DNA from: Euprymna scolopes
Lineage: Eukaryota > Mollusca > Cephalopoda > Sepiida > Sepiolidae
Direction: 5' to 3'
Assembly (NCBI GenBank): GCA_024364805.1
Contig: CM044513.1
Location: 26,375,840 to 26,396,817, forward strand
Length of the DNA stretch: 20,978 bases
Part shown: one piece after another, positions 1-9,275 of the stretch
Layout of the letters: each line of letters starts with the position of its first letter
How positions within the stretch are numbered: position 1 is the stretch's first letter
Notes under the pieces: model-generated
The model's input: only the letters and a program-made list of their open reading frames with translations
Databases searched by the model: none
What the model was told of the DNA's origin: nothing
Program-made: the position numbers and the translations under genes

Positions 1-153
1 ATTGAATTCTATATTAGGTCTACTTAGCAGTTGGTTATTCTCCAGCGTATGTGCTGCTTCTTTCAGTTGTCTTACGCTCCACTGTTTCTCTCTGTCTATA
101 ATTTTTACTTTGTCCCGTGGCTGATGGAACAAGAGCACACTACCCCCGTGAAG
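1..153 (-). mobile_element. Penelope-like element fragment: C-terminal part of GIY-YIG endonuclease
   Basis: Read on the minus strand this is open for 51 codons to the window edge. It contains KVKIIDREKQWSVRQLKEAA followed by a stretch ending LLSRPNIEFN. This resembles the region after the catalytic core of the GIY-YIG endonuclease at the C-terminus of Penelope-like retroelements, where a D-W-x-x-V-x-(I/V)-(I/L)-D-R-E segment is followed by a (V/I)-K-E-A helix and a final L-(L/N)-(S/R)-R-P/D-type tail. The GIY and YIG motifs themselves are not in this piece, so it is a 5'-truncated remnant. A second, shorter match to the same protein lies at 13230-13455. Assignment to Penelope-like elements comes from memory of the family; the similarity between the two fragments is seen directly. 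Confidence 0.6.
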
Positions 154-287
154 TAAATAAAGGGTTCCGCTCAAAATTCCGTCAAAATTCCCGAATTCGA
201 TAGAAACATTCCCGAGTTCGACAAGATACATCTGAAGAAGGTCGGATGTTATATTAACCGAAACATTGAATAATAATACAAATCATG

Positions 288-405
288 TGTTATAGTTGCA
301 ATAGCCAGGGTCCCATTGCGAGGAACTGCCAGCGGTGACTGACAGCTGTTTGTTGCTACTGGTGTAATGAGATTGGTCATATGGCTCGGGATTGTGCGGG
401 AAACG
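288..405 (+). pseudogene. Gag zinc-knuckle region of copy A
   Basis: Two closely spaced cysteine-histidine clusters can be read: one starts CYSCNSQGPIARNC, the other CYWCNEIGHMARDC. These match the C-x2-C-x4-H-x4-C zinc knuckle of retroelement nucleocapsid in spacing; the second is the better fit. In Gypsy elements this region binds the RNA genome and sits directly upstream of protease, as it appears to here. It is a fossil fragment. Confidence 0.7.
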
Positions 406-479
406 GGGTCGGGGACAAGGTGCCAGTGTTAACCTCTTCCCCAAGCAGAAATTAGACGAGGCGCTTCCAACCATTCAGG

Positions 480-1400
480 CCTATATCAACGAGACATTGT
501 GCTCCCACACCATAGTGTGCGTGAACCTCTGCCACACTTGGAAGAAGAATGTCAGGGCGAACACCATCAGTGAAGAGATGCAGATATGTTGTGGGGTGGG
601 CACTGTGAAGTGGAATCTCGGCTAACGTCAAGGTGCTGGTAGCATTCTAAAAACTGCTGAGCTTTGACCTGCTTCTAGGCTATGATACCATCACATTCTT
701 AGGTGTTCACATAACAGATGGGGGTGGTAGAGTTTTAGGAGAAGGGTCCAGTGTGCGCTGTGCTGAGGATCGATCAGCCAGACTTTAGTGTCGAATTTGA
801 TCAGCAACAAAAGGCTTAGACTGCCGCATAGAAGCAGAAAACGATGAACCGTGGAATGGAGCGGCCAAGTACCATGTGCCTGACCCAATGAGGCTTGCAT
901 AGGAAGAGAAACTCCGTGAATGGAGCAAGGATGGCTGGTTAATTCTCTACCCTTATAAGAAACTTGGACCTCCTAAAGGACTGATCCCGCTGTTGGTGGT
1001 TGATCAGCACAACAAAGCAAAAGTGATGGACACAAACTAAATGCATATTTGATGTATTTACGGCAGATACTGACATTTGTGTCGGCAAGCTATGAGAATG
1101 TGTACCTGCTGGATCTAAGAAAAGCGTTCCTACAGCTCTAGATCAGCGAGACGATGTGACCATTTCAGACTGTGGTACTTACCAGACTAGGCTTTGGGAT
1201 GAACGTGACACCCCAAATAATAAAGACCATCATCAATGCTGTGTTGTTACAGAAAGAAACAATAAAAGTACCTCGATGACATACAGTTGTGTCATCATCA
1301 TGCGAAAAGTCGAAACTGGCCGAGTTTGGTTTGATTTGCAAGGACCCAGAACATTTGGAGGATGGCACCTGAACATTTAACAGGAACGAGGGACCTTGAA
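480..1400 (+). pseudogene. Protease and reverse transcriptase remains of copy A
   Basis: The end of the protease is marked by FDLLLGYDTI near 661-690, which corresponds to FDLLLGLNAI in copy B and FDLLLGLDAI in copy C. The RT N-terminal part follows near 905-1040, with EWSKDGWLILYPYKKLGPPK, and fits the entry segment of the Gypsy RT fingers. Later RT segments are recognisable up to about 1400, in more than one frame. Broken, old. Confidence 0.7.
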
Positions 1401-1499
1401 GTAGGGGTGTGGAACTGCAATTCCTGAACTGGCCAATGTCTTCACGAGATGAGCTGTATTTTCCCTGTGTGGATGGGCTCGTGCAACAACAGGCACCAT

Positions 1500-2012
1500 A
1501 AAGAGGAGGGCAAGCACAGTCACGAAAGGCTGGGATGATGAAACAGCAGATGATCTGTTGGTTTGCATGGTGAATGAGACCATCACAAGGGTAAAGCAGG
1601 ATGATCCCGCCAAAGTAGACTGGTGCGTGCAGAGAGACGAACTGAACATGTGTATGGATGCGAGCTCTCTGGCGATTGGTGTGCAGTTGGAGAAGAATGA
1701 AGCTGCGATTGAGGATGCCTGCTGGTTGCGACTGGCAAATGACACTGCTCATATCAATCTGGCAGAGCTCAATGCAGTGATAAAAGGCATTAACTTAGTA
1801 CTTAAGTGGAAAGCCAGGAAATTACGCATACACACCGATTCGTTATCCGTGTACCACACTGACAGGCAAGATCAGGGTGTGCACCAAAGTAGCCACTAAC
1901 ATGCTGATCAGATGGAGGTTAGAGACCGTAAGAAAGCTGGTAACAGAGTACAACCTGTGGATGCGGTACTGGTCACTTCAAATTGCAACATTGCTGATAG
2001 GCTCACTCAGGT
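1500..2012 (+). pseudogene. RNase H region of copy A
   Basis: The stretch around 1558-1899 reads as a recognisable RNase H domain. Landmarks are a MDASSLAIGV strand near 1655-1685, then HINLAELNAVIKGINLVLKW, then an IHTDSLSVYH strand. These line up with the corresponding parts of copy C (VDASSIAKGM, HINLAELDAV and LRTDSACVYQW). The domain would degrade RNA in RNA/DNA hybrids during reverse transcription. The remains run directly into integrase with no spacer. Confidence 0.8.
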
Positions 2013-2697
2013 ATGAGATCATGAAGAAGAAAGCTGAGCCAGTACTATGTCCTGCCTCTATTAAGACGGCGGAAAAAATCAGGGAGATACACCACAACAG
2101 TGGGCATCCCAGAGTGAAACGGACATGTTATTTTGTGCAGCTGATCAATCTGTCGGTGTCCAAAAGTGCAGTGAAAGCGGTAGTCAAGGAATGCCAAATA
2201 TGCCAATCAATCGACCCCACTCCAGAAAGGTTGGCTTGGAGTAGAAATGACTTGGAGTCGACTGGGTATAGACATAACCCATTACGACAGCCAGCACTTC
2301 CTCACCCTGACTAATTATGAACCAATGAGGTTCACGATCTGGCACCCATTAATAAGACAGAATTCCTCCAGTGTAATCTGTGAATAGGATTCCATATTTT
2401 ATGAAAAGGGGCCATCTGAAGAGATTCTCACGGACAATATGGCCTTCTGCAGTGGGGAGTTCAGGCGTTTCGTAGACATATGGGGTATCTCAGACACCGA
2501 TGTGCGCATGTGCGGAGTGGTAATGGCATAGCAGAGCAGCGCCACCAAAGTGTGAAAAGCATCATGGCAAGAAAGCAATGCATGATCGCAGAGGCGATTT
2601 ATAGATATAATGCAACACCAAAGATGCTGTGACTGCTGTAAGTGCACATGCCAATGCGATCCATTGCTATTGAGTGCGCATCAAGGACATTGATCCC
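2013..2697 (+). pseudogene. Integrase remains of copy A
   Basis: An HHCC-like zinc-binding region is readable near 2085-2215, with IHHNSGHPRVKRTCYF followed by a C-x2-C at ECQICQSID. Core and C-terminal segments up to about 2697 can be matched piecemeal to copy C. The DNA-joining domain is present only as decayed fragments. The right boundary is where the plus-strand match stops and minus-strand sequence of copy B takes over. Confidence 0.7.
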
Positions 2698-3490
2698 AAA
2701 TTACATCGTCGCTCGACAACACGATCCCGAACAATATTGACAATTGAAAGATCCCGAGTCTGCATTTTGCCACATGTTGCCACATGACTCATACACTGGC
2801 AAACAATTCTGGTGCACTTCTGTGCATGCTCATCACACTCCTCCCTGATCTTGAGATCACACAAATGACAGTATTGAGCAGGTCGTTTTTTCCTGATACT
2901 TTGTCTTAATGATACAAGCTCAGAAACTTCCTCAGTCGTGCCTTCGTCTGTCGCATCATTAAACTCTTATTGTGCAATAGGACCTCATGATTATTCTGTT
3001 TCCAGAGAGTACATGGGCGCACCGAAATCTAATGTGCATGTCCCACATCTGTGTAAACTCGGCAAATATCTTTCTGCAAAACATCATTATCCATGAGCAA
3101 TTCAATCGGCAGCCCCCTTTCACAGAATATACTCTCCAACTGCTTAATGACACTAGCAGAATCCTGCCAGTGCAACTGCCTCCAAATGGCAAAACCGCTA
3201 GGGCCACAGTCTATCAACATCAAGTACAACTAAGTGCCAAAATAGCACCCTGCTTCAGATTTCTGGGATATCAAGCCTACCTGGCTTTAATGCACTGGGG
3301 CTGGATCTATATATTGGCATTCTTTGCGATTTCCAACCACCGCCTGCACTTCAGTTTCAGTTAATAGTGGGTTGACTAACTTCTAAAAGTACCATGTCCT
3401 TTTCACACTGGGATGTTCACTAGACTGATGAATTGTCTGTATCTAAGACTGATGTGTTGTTCGGCAGCTGCGGCACACACAAGTTCTCAG
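2698..3490 (-). pseudogene. Integrase and C-terminal tail of copy B
   Basis: The minus strand over 3029-3229 reads LIDCGPSGFAIWRQLHWQDS followed by a SVIKQLESIFCERGLP stretch, the catalytic core of the family's integrase, matching copy C near 18165-18275. A zinc-binding region precedes it (about 3360-3440). The tail at 2667-2864 contains C-x2-C-type cysteine residues (MCDLKIREECDEHAQKC), and the same tail starts in copy C near 18940-18983. Broken. Confidence 0.75.
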
Positions 3491-4150
3491 AGTTCTGTCA
3501 CTTTACCAATCTCATTTTGTAAACCTATGGGCTGCATCATCCATTGCCAGGGGCAGAATTGGGTTGCACATTAAAGGTAATCCCACTCCCGATGTTTTAG
3601 GGTTACATTTTTTAAAAATGAAAATAAAATTTTAAAAAGCTTTTCAAATAAATTCAATAACTTTGCATCTGGACCTTTAAAGTCTCCAAAGGTCTTTAAT
3701 CTTCTTCAAAACTTTGCAAAAGCTTTTGAGAGCCTTTAAACTGTCAAACTCTTCAAGAATTAAGTCTTTAAACTGACAAAGACTTTTTTATAACTGTCTC
3801 GTGATTTGATCATCTAGTGTGTCTTGTTTTTATAATCTTTTAAAGTTCTTTCATAACTTATTAAAACTTCTTTTGTTCGTTTAGTAGCTATCTATGCATT
3901 TTCTTTTCGTCTGATTTTTCTCATCCTCGTCCAGTTTTCACCCTCATCTTCATCTTTTGTTTGTCAAGTGAGATGGACAACTTAATAATTAATGGTCACT
4001 TGAAACACTTATTTACTTGTTTTTTCCCTCAAAGAATAAAACTAAAGTGCAATGTAAAATGTCCTTAACTCGTGTCACAACAGCAAGACAACCCGATGTT
4101 GTCTGGTTCCACAGTTCTTGTCACAATTTAACAATTGCTGTGGTACCCAA
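3490..4150 (-). other. AT-rich spacer between RNase H and integrase of copy B
   Basis: About 660 bp separate the end of RNase H from the start of integrase. It has no coding similarity that I recognise and is strongly AT-rich. Positions about 3655-3795 consist of loosely repeated CTTTAAA / CAAA / CTTC motifs that look like a degenerate tandem array. Copy A has no spacer at this point, while copy C has one of similar length but without obvious sequence similarity. I read it as foreign sequence inserted in or near this junction, but cannot name it. Confidence 0.5.
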
Positions 4151-4720
4151 ATAAGTTGGTCAGCTCTTATCGTGAGACTTAACAAGCCCTAAATCGATTT
4201 TAAGTGCATATTTCAAGGCCAAATCTTGGAGCGTAGAGAGGCAACGCCTAATTAACATTTCCGAGGCTGCTTTGGTGTGCACTCTCATCTGTCCAGACAA
4301 GGTATCATTTATCCACTGATATACACAAACAGAGTCCATTCGTATGGTCTTGGTTTTCCACTGCAATGGAAGGTTGACACCTTGCAGTACAGCATCATGC
4401 TCAGCTAAATTTATATGCTTGTCCTCATGCACTGCTCAGAGCCAGCTTGCATCTGCCGCCACCGAACCATTGCTTTCCATAACAATGCCTGTGACACTGG
4501 AACTAGCGTCCATCCACACTGTAATATCTTCACAGACACACCAGTTACCTGTTACTGGATCATCCTGGGCTTCTCTGAAACAAATATCTTTGATCATCCA
4601 TGCTAGAATAGGGTTTTACCGTTATCCTATCCAGTGGTCATAATATTTTACCTTTGTTTTACAAATACTGTAGCAACACGTAACCAGCCACACACTGGGA
4701 AATGGCTAGTCAGTTTCCCA
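4150..4720 (-). pseudogene. RNase H region of copy B
   Basis: The minus-strand frame over 4160-4432 reads HINLAEHDAVLQGVNLPLQW, then MDSVCVYQWINDTLSGQMRV, and ends near KSHDKS, which aligns with the RNase H C-terminal half of copy C. Upstream remains extend to about 4720. It ends where the AT-rich spacer begins. Confidence 0.75.
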
Positions 4721-4889
4721 CACTGAAAATACAATTCAATGAGTAAGTCTATCGGGCACCGCTGGAAGGTCATTTCCATGCTGCCATAACAATTTTCCAT
4801 ACTCCTCCTGGACATGTAATCCCAACATGCATGAGTCCAGTCTTGGCTGTTCTGGGGTCTTGCTTTCCAGGCCAAACTTCTCCTAATGT

Positions 4890-5830
4890 TCCTTGACATG
4901 GGTTGCAGAACACACACTTTCATTGACAAAAATGTTGGCAATATACAAAGACATAGCTAAATTTATGGTTTTATTCTGTCTGAAGATGGTATTAACTATG
5001 GCCCGCATTATTAAAGGGATGACATTAAGCCCAAATCTGAGACAGGTAAGACAATATCGTTGTTCCTTGATCGCTACTGTTTGGAATGGCCAAAGATATT
5101 TGTCAACATGTACTTGCAAATAGGCTCACCATAAATGCAGCACTGCGATGTTCGGTCCCTGTTGTCGCCATTCCCTCAATTTTTGTAAGCAAACATCTGT
5201 GTTGGATGTATGCATGTCCACATACTCATTTAACTCCCATAATGAGCTAAACTTTCTCTTTGTTTTCTTGCACAACCACCATGTGAGGAATTACACCTCT
5301 TGGAGGGCTAAGTTTGTCCTCAGGATATGGCAACAACCAGCCATTATTGATCCACATCTGCAGTTCACGATCATATTCCTCACGAATTTGTGTTGGGGCT
5401 GGATACTCTGCAACTCTATTTTTCAATGTAAGTGGAGGTTGGTCGCCAGCCCATTTCCTCAGCGCAAAGAAATCAGGTTCGGTAATGATGATAGCAGCAA
5501 AATTGGTCTTGCTGAAATGTGGAAAAGTTACTTTACCAACACTAAACACAGCTACTCTTCCCAGTCGATTGATTGCATTCAGCCCAAGCAATAAATCAAA
5601 TCCCAGTAAGTATCCATCCACAACTAAGTCTTCTATGCTAATACTTCGCATTGCACCAAGGTTCACTTGCACCACTCCTATTCCACAGCAGCTAAGGATG
5701 CTTCCATCTGCTGTGAGCACAGGAGTCACTTTCCTTGTCCATTCCAGGCAACATGACTTACTGACTAGTGACTGTGTGCATCCACTTCAGTATCCACTAG
5801 AGCTGTACATGGTAGTCCATTAATGTGAAC
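4890..5830 (-). pseudogene. Protease and reverse transcriptase of copy B
   Basis: The minus strand between 5247 and 5729 is one of the better preserved stretches of the lineage in this window. It covers the end of protease (FDLLLGLNAINRLGRVAV) and the RT entry region (EYPAPTQIREEYDRELQMW, then GWLLPYPEDKL). The protease active-site region lies upstream near 5775-5830. The next readable RT block, 4883-5119, contains LWPFQTVAIKEQRYCLTCL, matching the fingers and palm segment of the family. Fossil, broken. Confidence 0.8.
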
Positions 5831-6119
5831 AATGATAACCAATAATGCGCCATTTACACTTTTAAATGTGATATTCGTTTTCAGCATACCCAACAACCTA
5901 TACAAATTCGGGAGGAGATTAGCACATAATTCTCGTGCCTTTGCTTGTTTCCCGGACAAAATCAGGCAATGTTCCCACACCACTGACATGTGATATTTTT
6001 CTGAGGCTTGAGACCAACATCTCTACCCATCACACTATCCAGTAGACAATTGCTTCTGTTCTATGATTGAGTCCATTACAATTATAACATCACCGTGAAG
6101 TATCCGTCTGTTTATGTTC

Positions 6120-6585
6120 TAGTTATTTATGGATATGGTCAGGGTTGGGAAATATTGGGTTTAAAATTTTCGCAATTATATTTGATCCCACAATGTGGTT
6201 GTTTAAAAGTTCAGCTGAGTTTGTGATTGATTGGTGCCGTATATAGGCATAACATTGCTAAGTTAGGATCTTATCGGTTTGCTTTGCCTTAGTTAATGTT
6301 ATATGGGCTATTTGAATTTGTTGTTCAATAAAACCATTCGATCTTGGGAACTTTGGAGATAATGTTATGTGATTGAATTACCATTGTTGAGAAAATTCTT
6401 TGAATGCTTCACTGGAATATTGTTGTCCATTGTCACTAATAATCAATGCCGACAACTTCCCATGCTCTGATGGGGATGTCATGTGGCTGCAAAGTTTCCT
6501 TTGCTTGTGCTGGAAGGTATTAAAGGCATATTAAACATTTCTTGACCATGTTGTCAAATTCTTGCTTTATGTTGTCTTTTACAGC
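6120..6585 (-). mobile_element. Integrase remains of a second Ty3/Gypsy lineage
   Basis: On the minus strand, one stretch reads AQAKETLQPHDIPIRAWEVV (about 6450-6520). A second reads SDNGQQYSSEAFKEFSQQW (about 6382-6440), and a third reads SPKFPRSNGFIEQQIQ (about 6310-6360). These match the classic Gypsy integrase core: the PH-x-IP-x-R-x-WE-x-VG segment, the second catalytic Asp region (SDNGxQYSS) and the SNGxxE region around the catalytic Glu. The protein is distinct from the integrase of copies A to D, so this is another lineage. It is short, broken and old. It lies just left of the BEL/Pao 5' LTR. Confidence 0.7.
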
Positions 6586-7164
6586 AATTAAAATTTTTCT
6601 AGGTTGTAAAAGTTTTTTTTTTGAAGGGTTGGAGGATATATTACTTATTTTTTTCCCATTCTTCCTTTCTCAGGAATTTTCATGTGACTAATTTCTGCCT
6701 ATTGATTGATTTGCGCATTACTGCATTTTATAATAAATTTCAAAGCTGAAGTTGGCAGTTCGGAATTGAGTTTGACACAGCACAGAGTTGAATTAAGTTT
6801 GGAATAGAATTAAATGGAGTTCGAATTGGGACTGGAATGAAATGAATATTTGAAATGTGTTGACGTTCTATCTTTTCTCCATCTAAACAGAATGTTAAAA
6901 ATTTGAAGTGACTCATCTAAGTTACCTGGCGAAGTTAAAATGTTGAAGCGATTGCATTTAAGTTACCTGATGTATTCGTACCTCACAGAGAGAAATCTAC
7001 TTCAAGGGAAACCAAGAAATTTGTCTGGGTTAAATATGTTGGAAAAATACCAGCTTGGAGGAGAGAACACACATGTAGGAAATATTCTCACTAGGAAATA
7101 TTTACTTGATATTTTTTTATAAGTCCTGAAGAAAAGAATATTTCTATTCTGACTCGACTCAAAG

Positions 7165-8453
7165 TGTAACCCCTACAGGGCCGGTACAGATGCACAGGTT
7201 TGAAAGAAAAGTGCAACTGGCGCTAATCCCTGCGGCATCACCTTTGTCTCCATCTAGGGGTAGGATGTCCCCATCACCATGGTTCATTCATCTGTCTCTA
7301 ATCTTGGTCCGGCTTTAACTCTGTCAACAGGGCTAATCTGAAAATAGACTGCACTTCCAAGCAACAGCGTTTTCCAAACAAACAAAAGAAGTCAAAGATT
7401 AACTTTTTTCATAACGTAAAATAATTATTGCCTTCAACATTATAAATAGTATAGAGACAAATGCGTTAATCACTCATATAATTTTTAGGGACTGGCGTTC
7501 ACTAACAAAGTTCTTTGTCTGTTATCATTAGTTTACACTTGGGAAAAAAAGTTCAACAGACAAAAAAAGGAGCACGTCTCAACCAGGTGGCATTGGGGGG
7601 GGGGGCACTGAAGATGCGTGGCAAAGTGTCATTTAGATATCTTTGCTTAATGCTGTATTAGAATCAGTCAGCTGTAACTCCGCCCCCCCCCCTCAATTCG
7701 TTTCCAAATGGCCGTCCACCAATCAGCAGCCGTCCTTTTTCTGGGTCAAGTAATATTCTGCTTCCCAAGGGCGGGGGTGGGAGGTCCAAGTATTTCCCAC
7801 CGACCTCTAAACGCCCTGATGCTGAAGAAAAAAAGAAATTTAAAAAAAAAAAACGGCCTCTAAAATTATCGAAGGGAAAGAAAAAAATAAAGTTTTCCTC
7901 TCCTTAATTGAATTCGCCAGTGGCCATGCACAACTGAATTATTATTTCCGTAAAAGCAATAAATATCCATGTCCCGTGGATTGGCAACTTTTATAGTCTC
8001 ACTATTAGCTGCCTTATTCTTAAGTTGGTTTTTATGACCACCAGTCTGTTCTGCAATAACCAATTTTCTTGCCTCCATTCTTCAAGTGGTCGCCATAGGC
8101 AATTTCCATTTACTCTAGCCACTTGACGGCGATTATCTTATTTTTCTTGGTGGTCGGTTAATTAATACAAGTGTCAACCTGTCCTGCTCAGGAATTATTT
8201 TTATGACTTCTATTTCATGTCCAGACACCCTTCGACCATCCATTTTTGTGTGTGTGTGGGGGAGGGGGTCATTTTGATTATCTGTTAAAAACACTTTCTT
8301 TCTATCATCATCGCCATTATCATCATCTTCATCATTAGATTCAACCATGCAAAATCTCCTGAATTCATGTTAAAAGGACCACCCAGGAGACAGGTTGTCA
8401 CTTAATCCACTAGCAAGGTCCTCCCAGCGTTGTCTGGGTCCCATCGGGTCACA
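7165..8453. mobile_element. 1.29-kb insert in the 5' LTR with TG/CA ends and AAAG flanks (candidate solo LTR)
   Basis: The 3' LTR shows the uninterrupted site ACTCAAAGAAGAAACAAGG; here the same site is opened after AAAG and resumes with AAAG. The insert starts TGTAACCCC and ends GGGTCACA. TG...CA ends with a 4-bp target repeat fit a solo LTR of an integrase-class element. The ends also show a weak inverted similarity (TGTNACCC), so a DNA transposon is an alternative. Inside are a CCAAT-type motif (CACCAATCAG, about 7717-7726), GC-rich boxes on both sides (7681-7694 and 7769-7779), poly-G and poly-C runs and a TATAAATA motif near 7441. A minus-strand frame at 8133-8348 has an acidic start (ESNDEDDDNGDDD) but resembles nothing I know. 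Confidence 0.55.
7681..7785. promoter_or_regulatory. CCAAT motif with flanking GC boxes
   Basis: A CCAAT motif (ACCAATCAGC) near 7718 sits between CTCCGCCCCC near 7679 and GGGCGGGGGTGGG near 7769. This cluster is unusual in the AT-rich surroundings and resembles an RNA polymerase II proximal promoter (NF-Y and Sp1-type sites). Its place inside the TG/CA insert would fit LTR-borne promoter sequence. Function is inferred from motif content only. Confidence 0.3.
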
Positions 8454-8836
8454 AAAGAAGAAACAAGGAATTTCTTTTCATTGGACTTCTTGCCTCTTCA
8501 GAGAACATTATTTTACGAAGAACTGTTTTTTTTTGTACAAGTTATTCTTTCAAAAAAAAATTAGGAAATAAATTCTCTGCTTAGGGAATACTCTCGAAAC
8601 ATTATTTCAGATAATAAATTAACTTTGCAGATATTTCTACTAATTGATTCGAGAGGACCTTTATTCAAAAAAATGGCATTACAAATAGTAAACTTAAATG
8701 GCAAACAAAGGGAATATACTCGTTTCGACTTTGCTAAAAGTATTACGATCTTCTAAAAAAGTCTATGTTGGTTGAAATCTCGTGTCAGTAGTATAAGAAG
8801 CCTACTCAGCCCGTCTAGCTTTCTATCTTTTGTACA

Positions 8837-9275
8837 TCTGTTTTGTTGCTTTTCTTCATCTTATATTGTAACGTTTTTATACGTTGAAGTGATCTTCATT
8901 AGAAATGATAATAATTTCGATACTCTACTAAGATTTTGTGGAACCTGATTAAAAAAAAGTTTTCTACTAATAGTGAAATTATTTTCCTTTTATTTTACTA
9001 CTAATTGTACCCGGCCACGTGTTTCTGTGGCTCAGTTTGTTTAAATAGAAATATAATTAAAAGAAAAAAAAACATGTACTGTAAATTTACTGAATAAATA
9101 TTTATTTCACAAAAAGTGGCTATAATGTCTGTATACATTTATTTATTTTCGCAATTGTTTTAACAAAACAAGTTGTTGTTTTATTTCTTTTTTAACACAT
9201 GCACACAAACACACACATGCACAGAGTATAACAAGTGCCAATTTATCAGAAATTGTTTAAAAGGATATTAAAACA
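8837..9275 (+). other. Noncoding start of the BEL/Pao interior
   Basis: AT-rich sequence with no coding similarity that I recognise. A stretch near 9006-9040 (ACCCGGCCACGTGTTTCTGT and following) resembles the conserved 3' ends of some RTE-type LINEs and related short repeats, from memory only. A CA/TG-rich simple stretch lies near 9196-9228. No primer binding site could be assigned after the 5' LTR. Confidence 0.4.

Larger units (their letters stand above)
288..2697 (+). mobile_element. Ty3/Gypsy LTR retroelement fossil, copy A (gag zinc knuckles to integrase)
   Basis: Parts in order are two CCHC-type zinc knuckles, protease end, reverse transcriptase, RNase H and integrase, the Ty3/Gypsy order (integrase last). 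The family is an animal Gypsy lineage often annotated as K02A2.6-like. It is recognisable from the conserved shoulder of the RT domain (a G-W-L-x-x-Y-P stretch near 935-955), from HINLAELNAVIKGINLVLKW in RNase H, and from an integrase HHCC region near 2085-2220. No LTR is visible at either end. The element is clearly broken, with many interruptions (a dozen or more), and looks old. Unlike copies B and C, RNase H and integrase are contiguous here. It ends near 2697, where minus-strand sequence belonging to copy B begins. Confidence 0.85.
2698..6105 (-). mobile_element. Ty3/Gypsy LTR retroelement fossil, copy B (minus strand)
   Basis: Same lineage as copies A, C and D, in inverse orientation to the others. 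From high to low coordinate it shows a zinc-knuckle region (about 5950-6105), protease (about 5560-5830), RT (about 4890-5560), RNase H (about 4150-4720), a noncoding spacer (about 3490-4150) and integrase with a cysteine-rich C-terminal tail (about 2698-3490). Many breaks; no LTRs recognised. It abuts copy A tail to tail near 2697 and is followed upstream by integrase remains of an unrelated Gypsy lineage. Confidence 0.85.
6605..8836 (+). repeat. 5' LTR of the BEL/Pao element, split by an insert
   Basis: Segments 6605-7164 and 8454-8836 together match the 3' LTR (11081-12830 without its own insert). The match begins TGTAAAAG and ends TTTTGTACA. Inside it, two 40-bp direct units (6894-6933 and 6934-6973, each starting GTTAAAA) are also present in the 3' LTR, so that duplication predates the split of the two LTRs. 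The insert 7165-8453 is described separately. Confidence 0.8.

Noticed and set aside
1165-1752. Long minus-strand frame of 195 residues opposite copy A
   Set aside because: It is the antisense shadow of the RT/RNase H remains of copy A, which match the family on the plus strand; its own translation resembles nothing.
8133-8348. Minus-strand open frame of 71 residues with an acidic start
   Set aside because: No family resemblance. The acidic run comes from a GAT/ATC-rich simple stretch, and the frame lies wholly inside the TG/CA insert. I could not support a gene.
9190-9230. CA-rich run considered as a CRISPR-like or satellite array
   Set aside because: It is a short imperfect simple repeat with no regular spacers.
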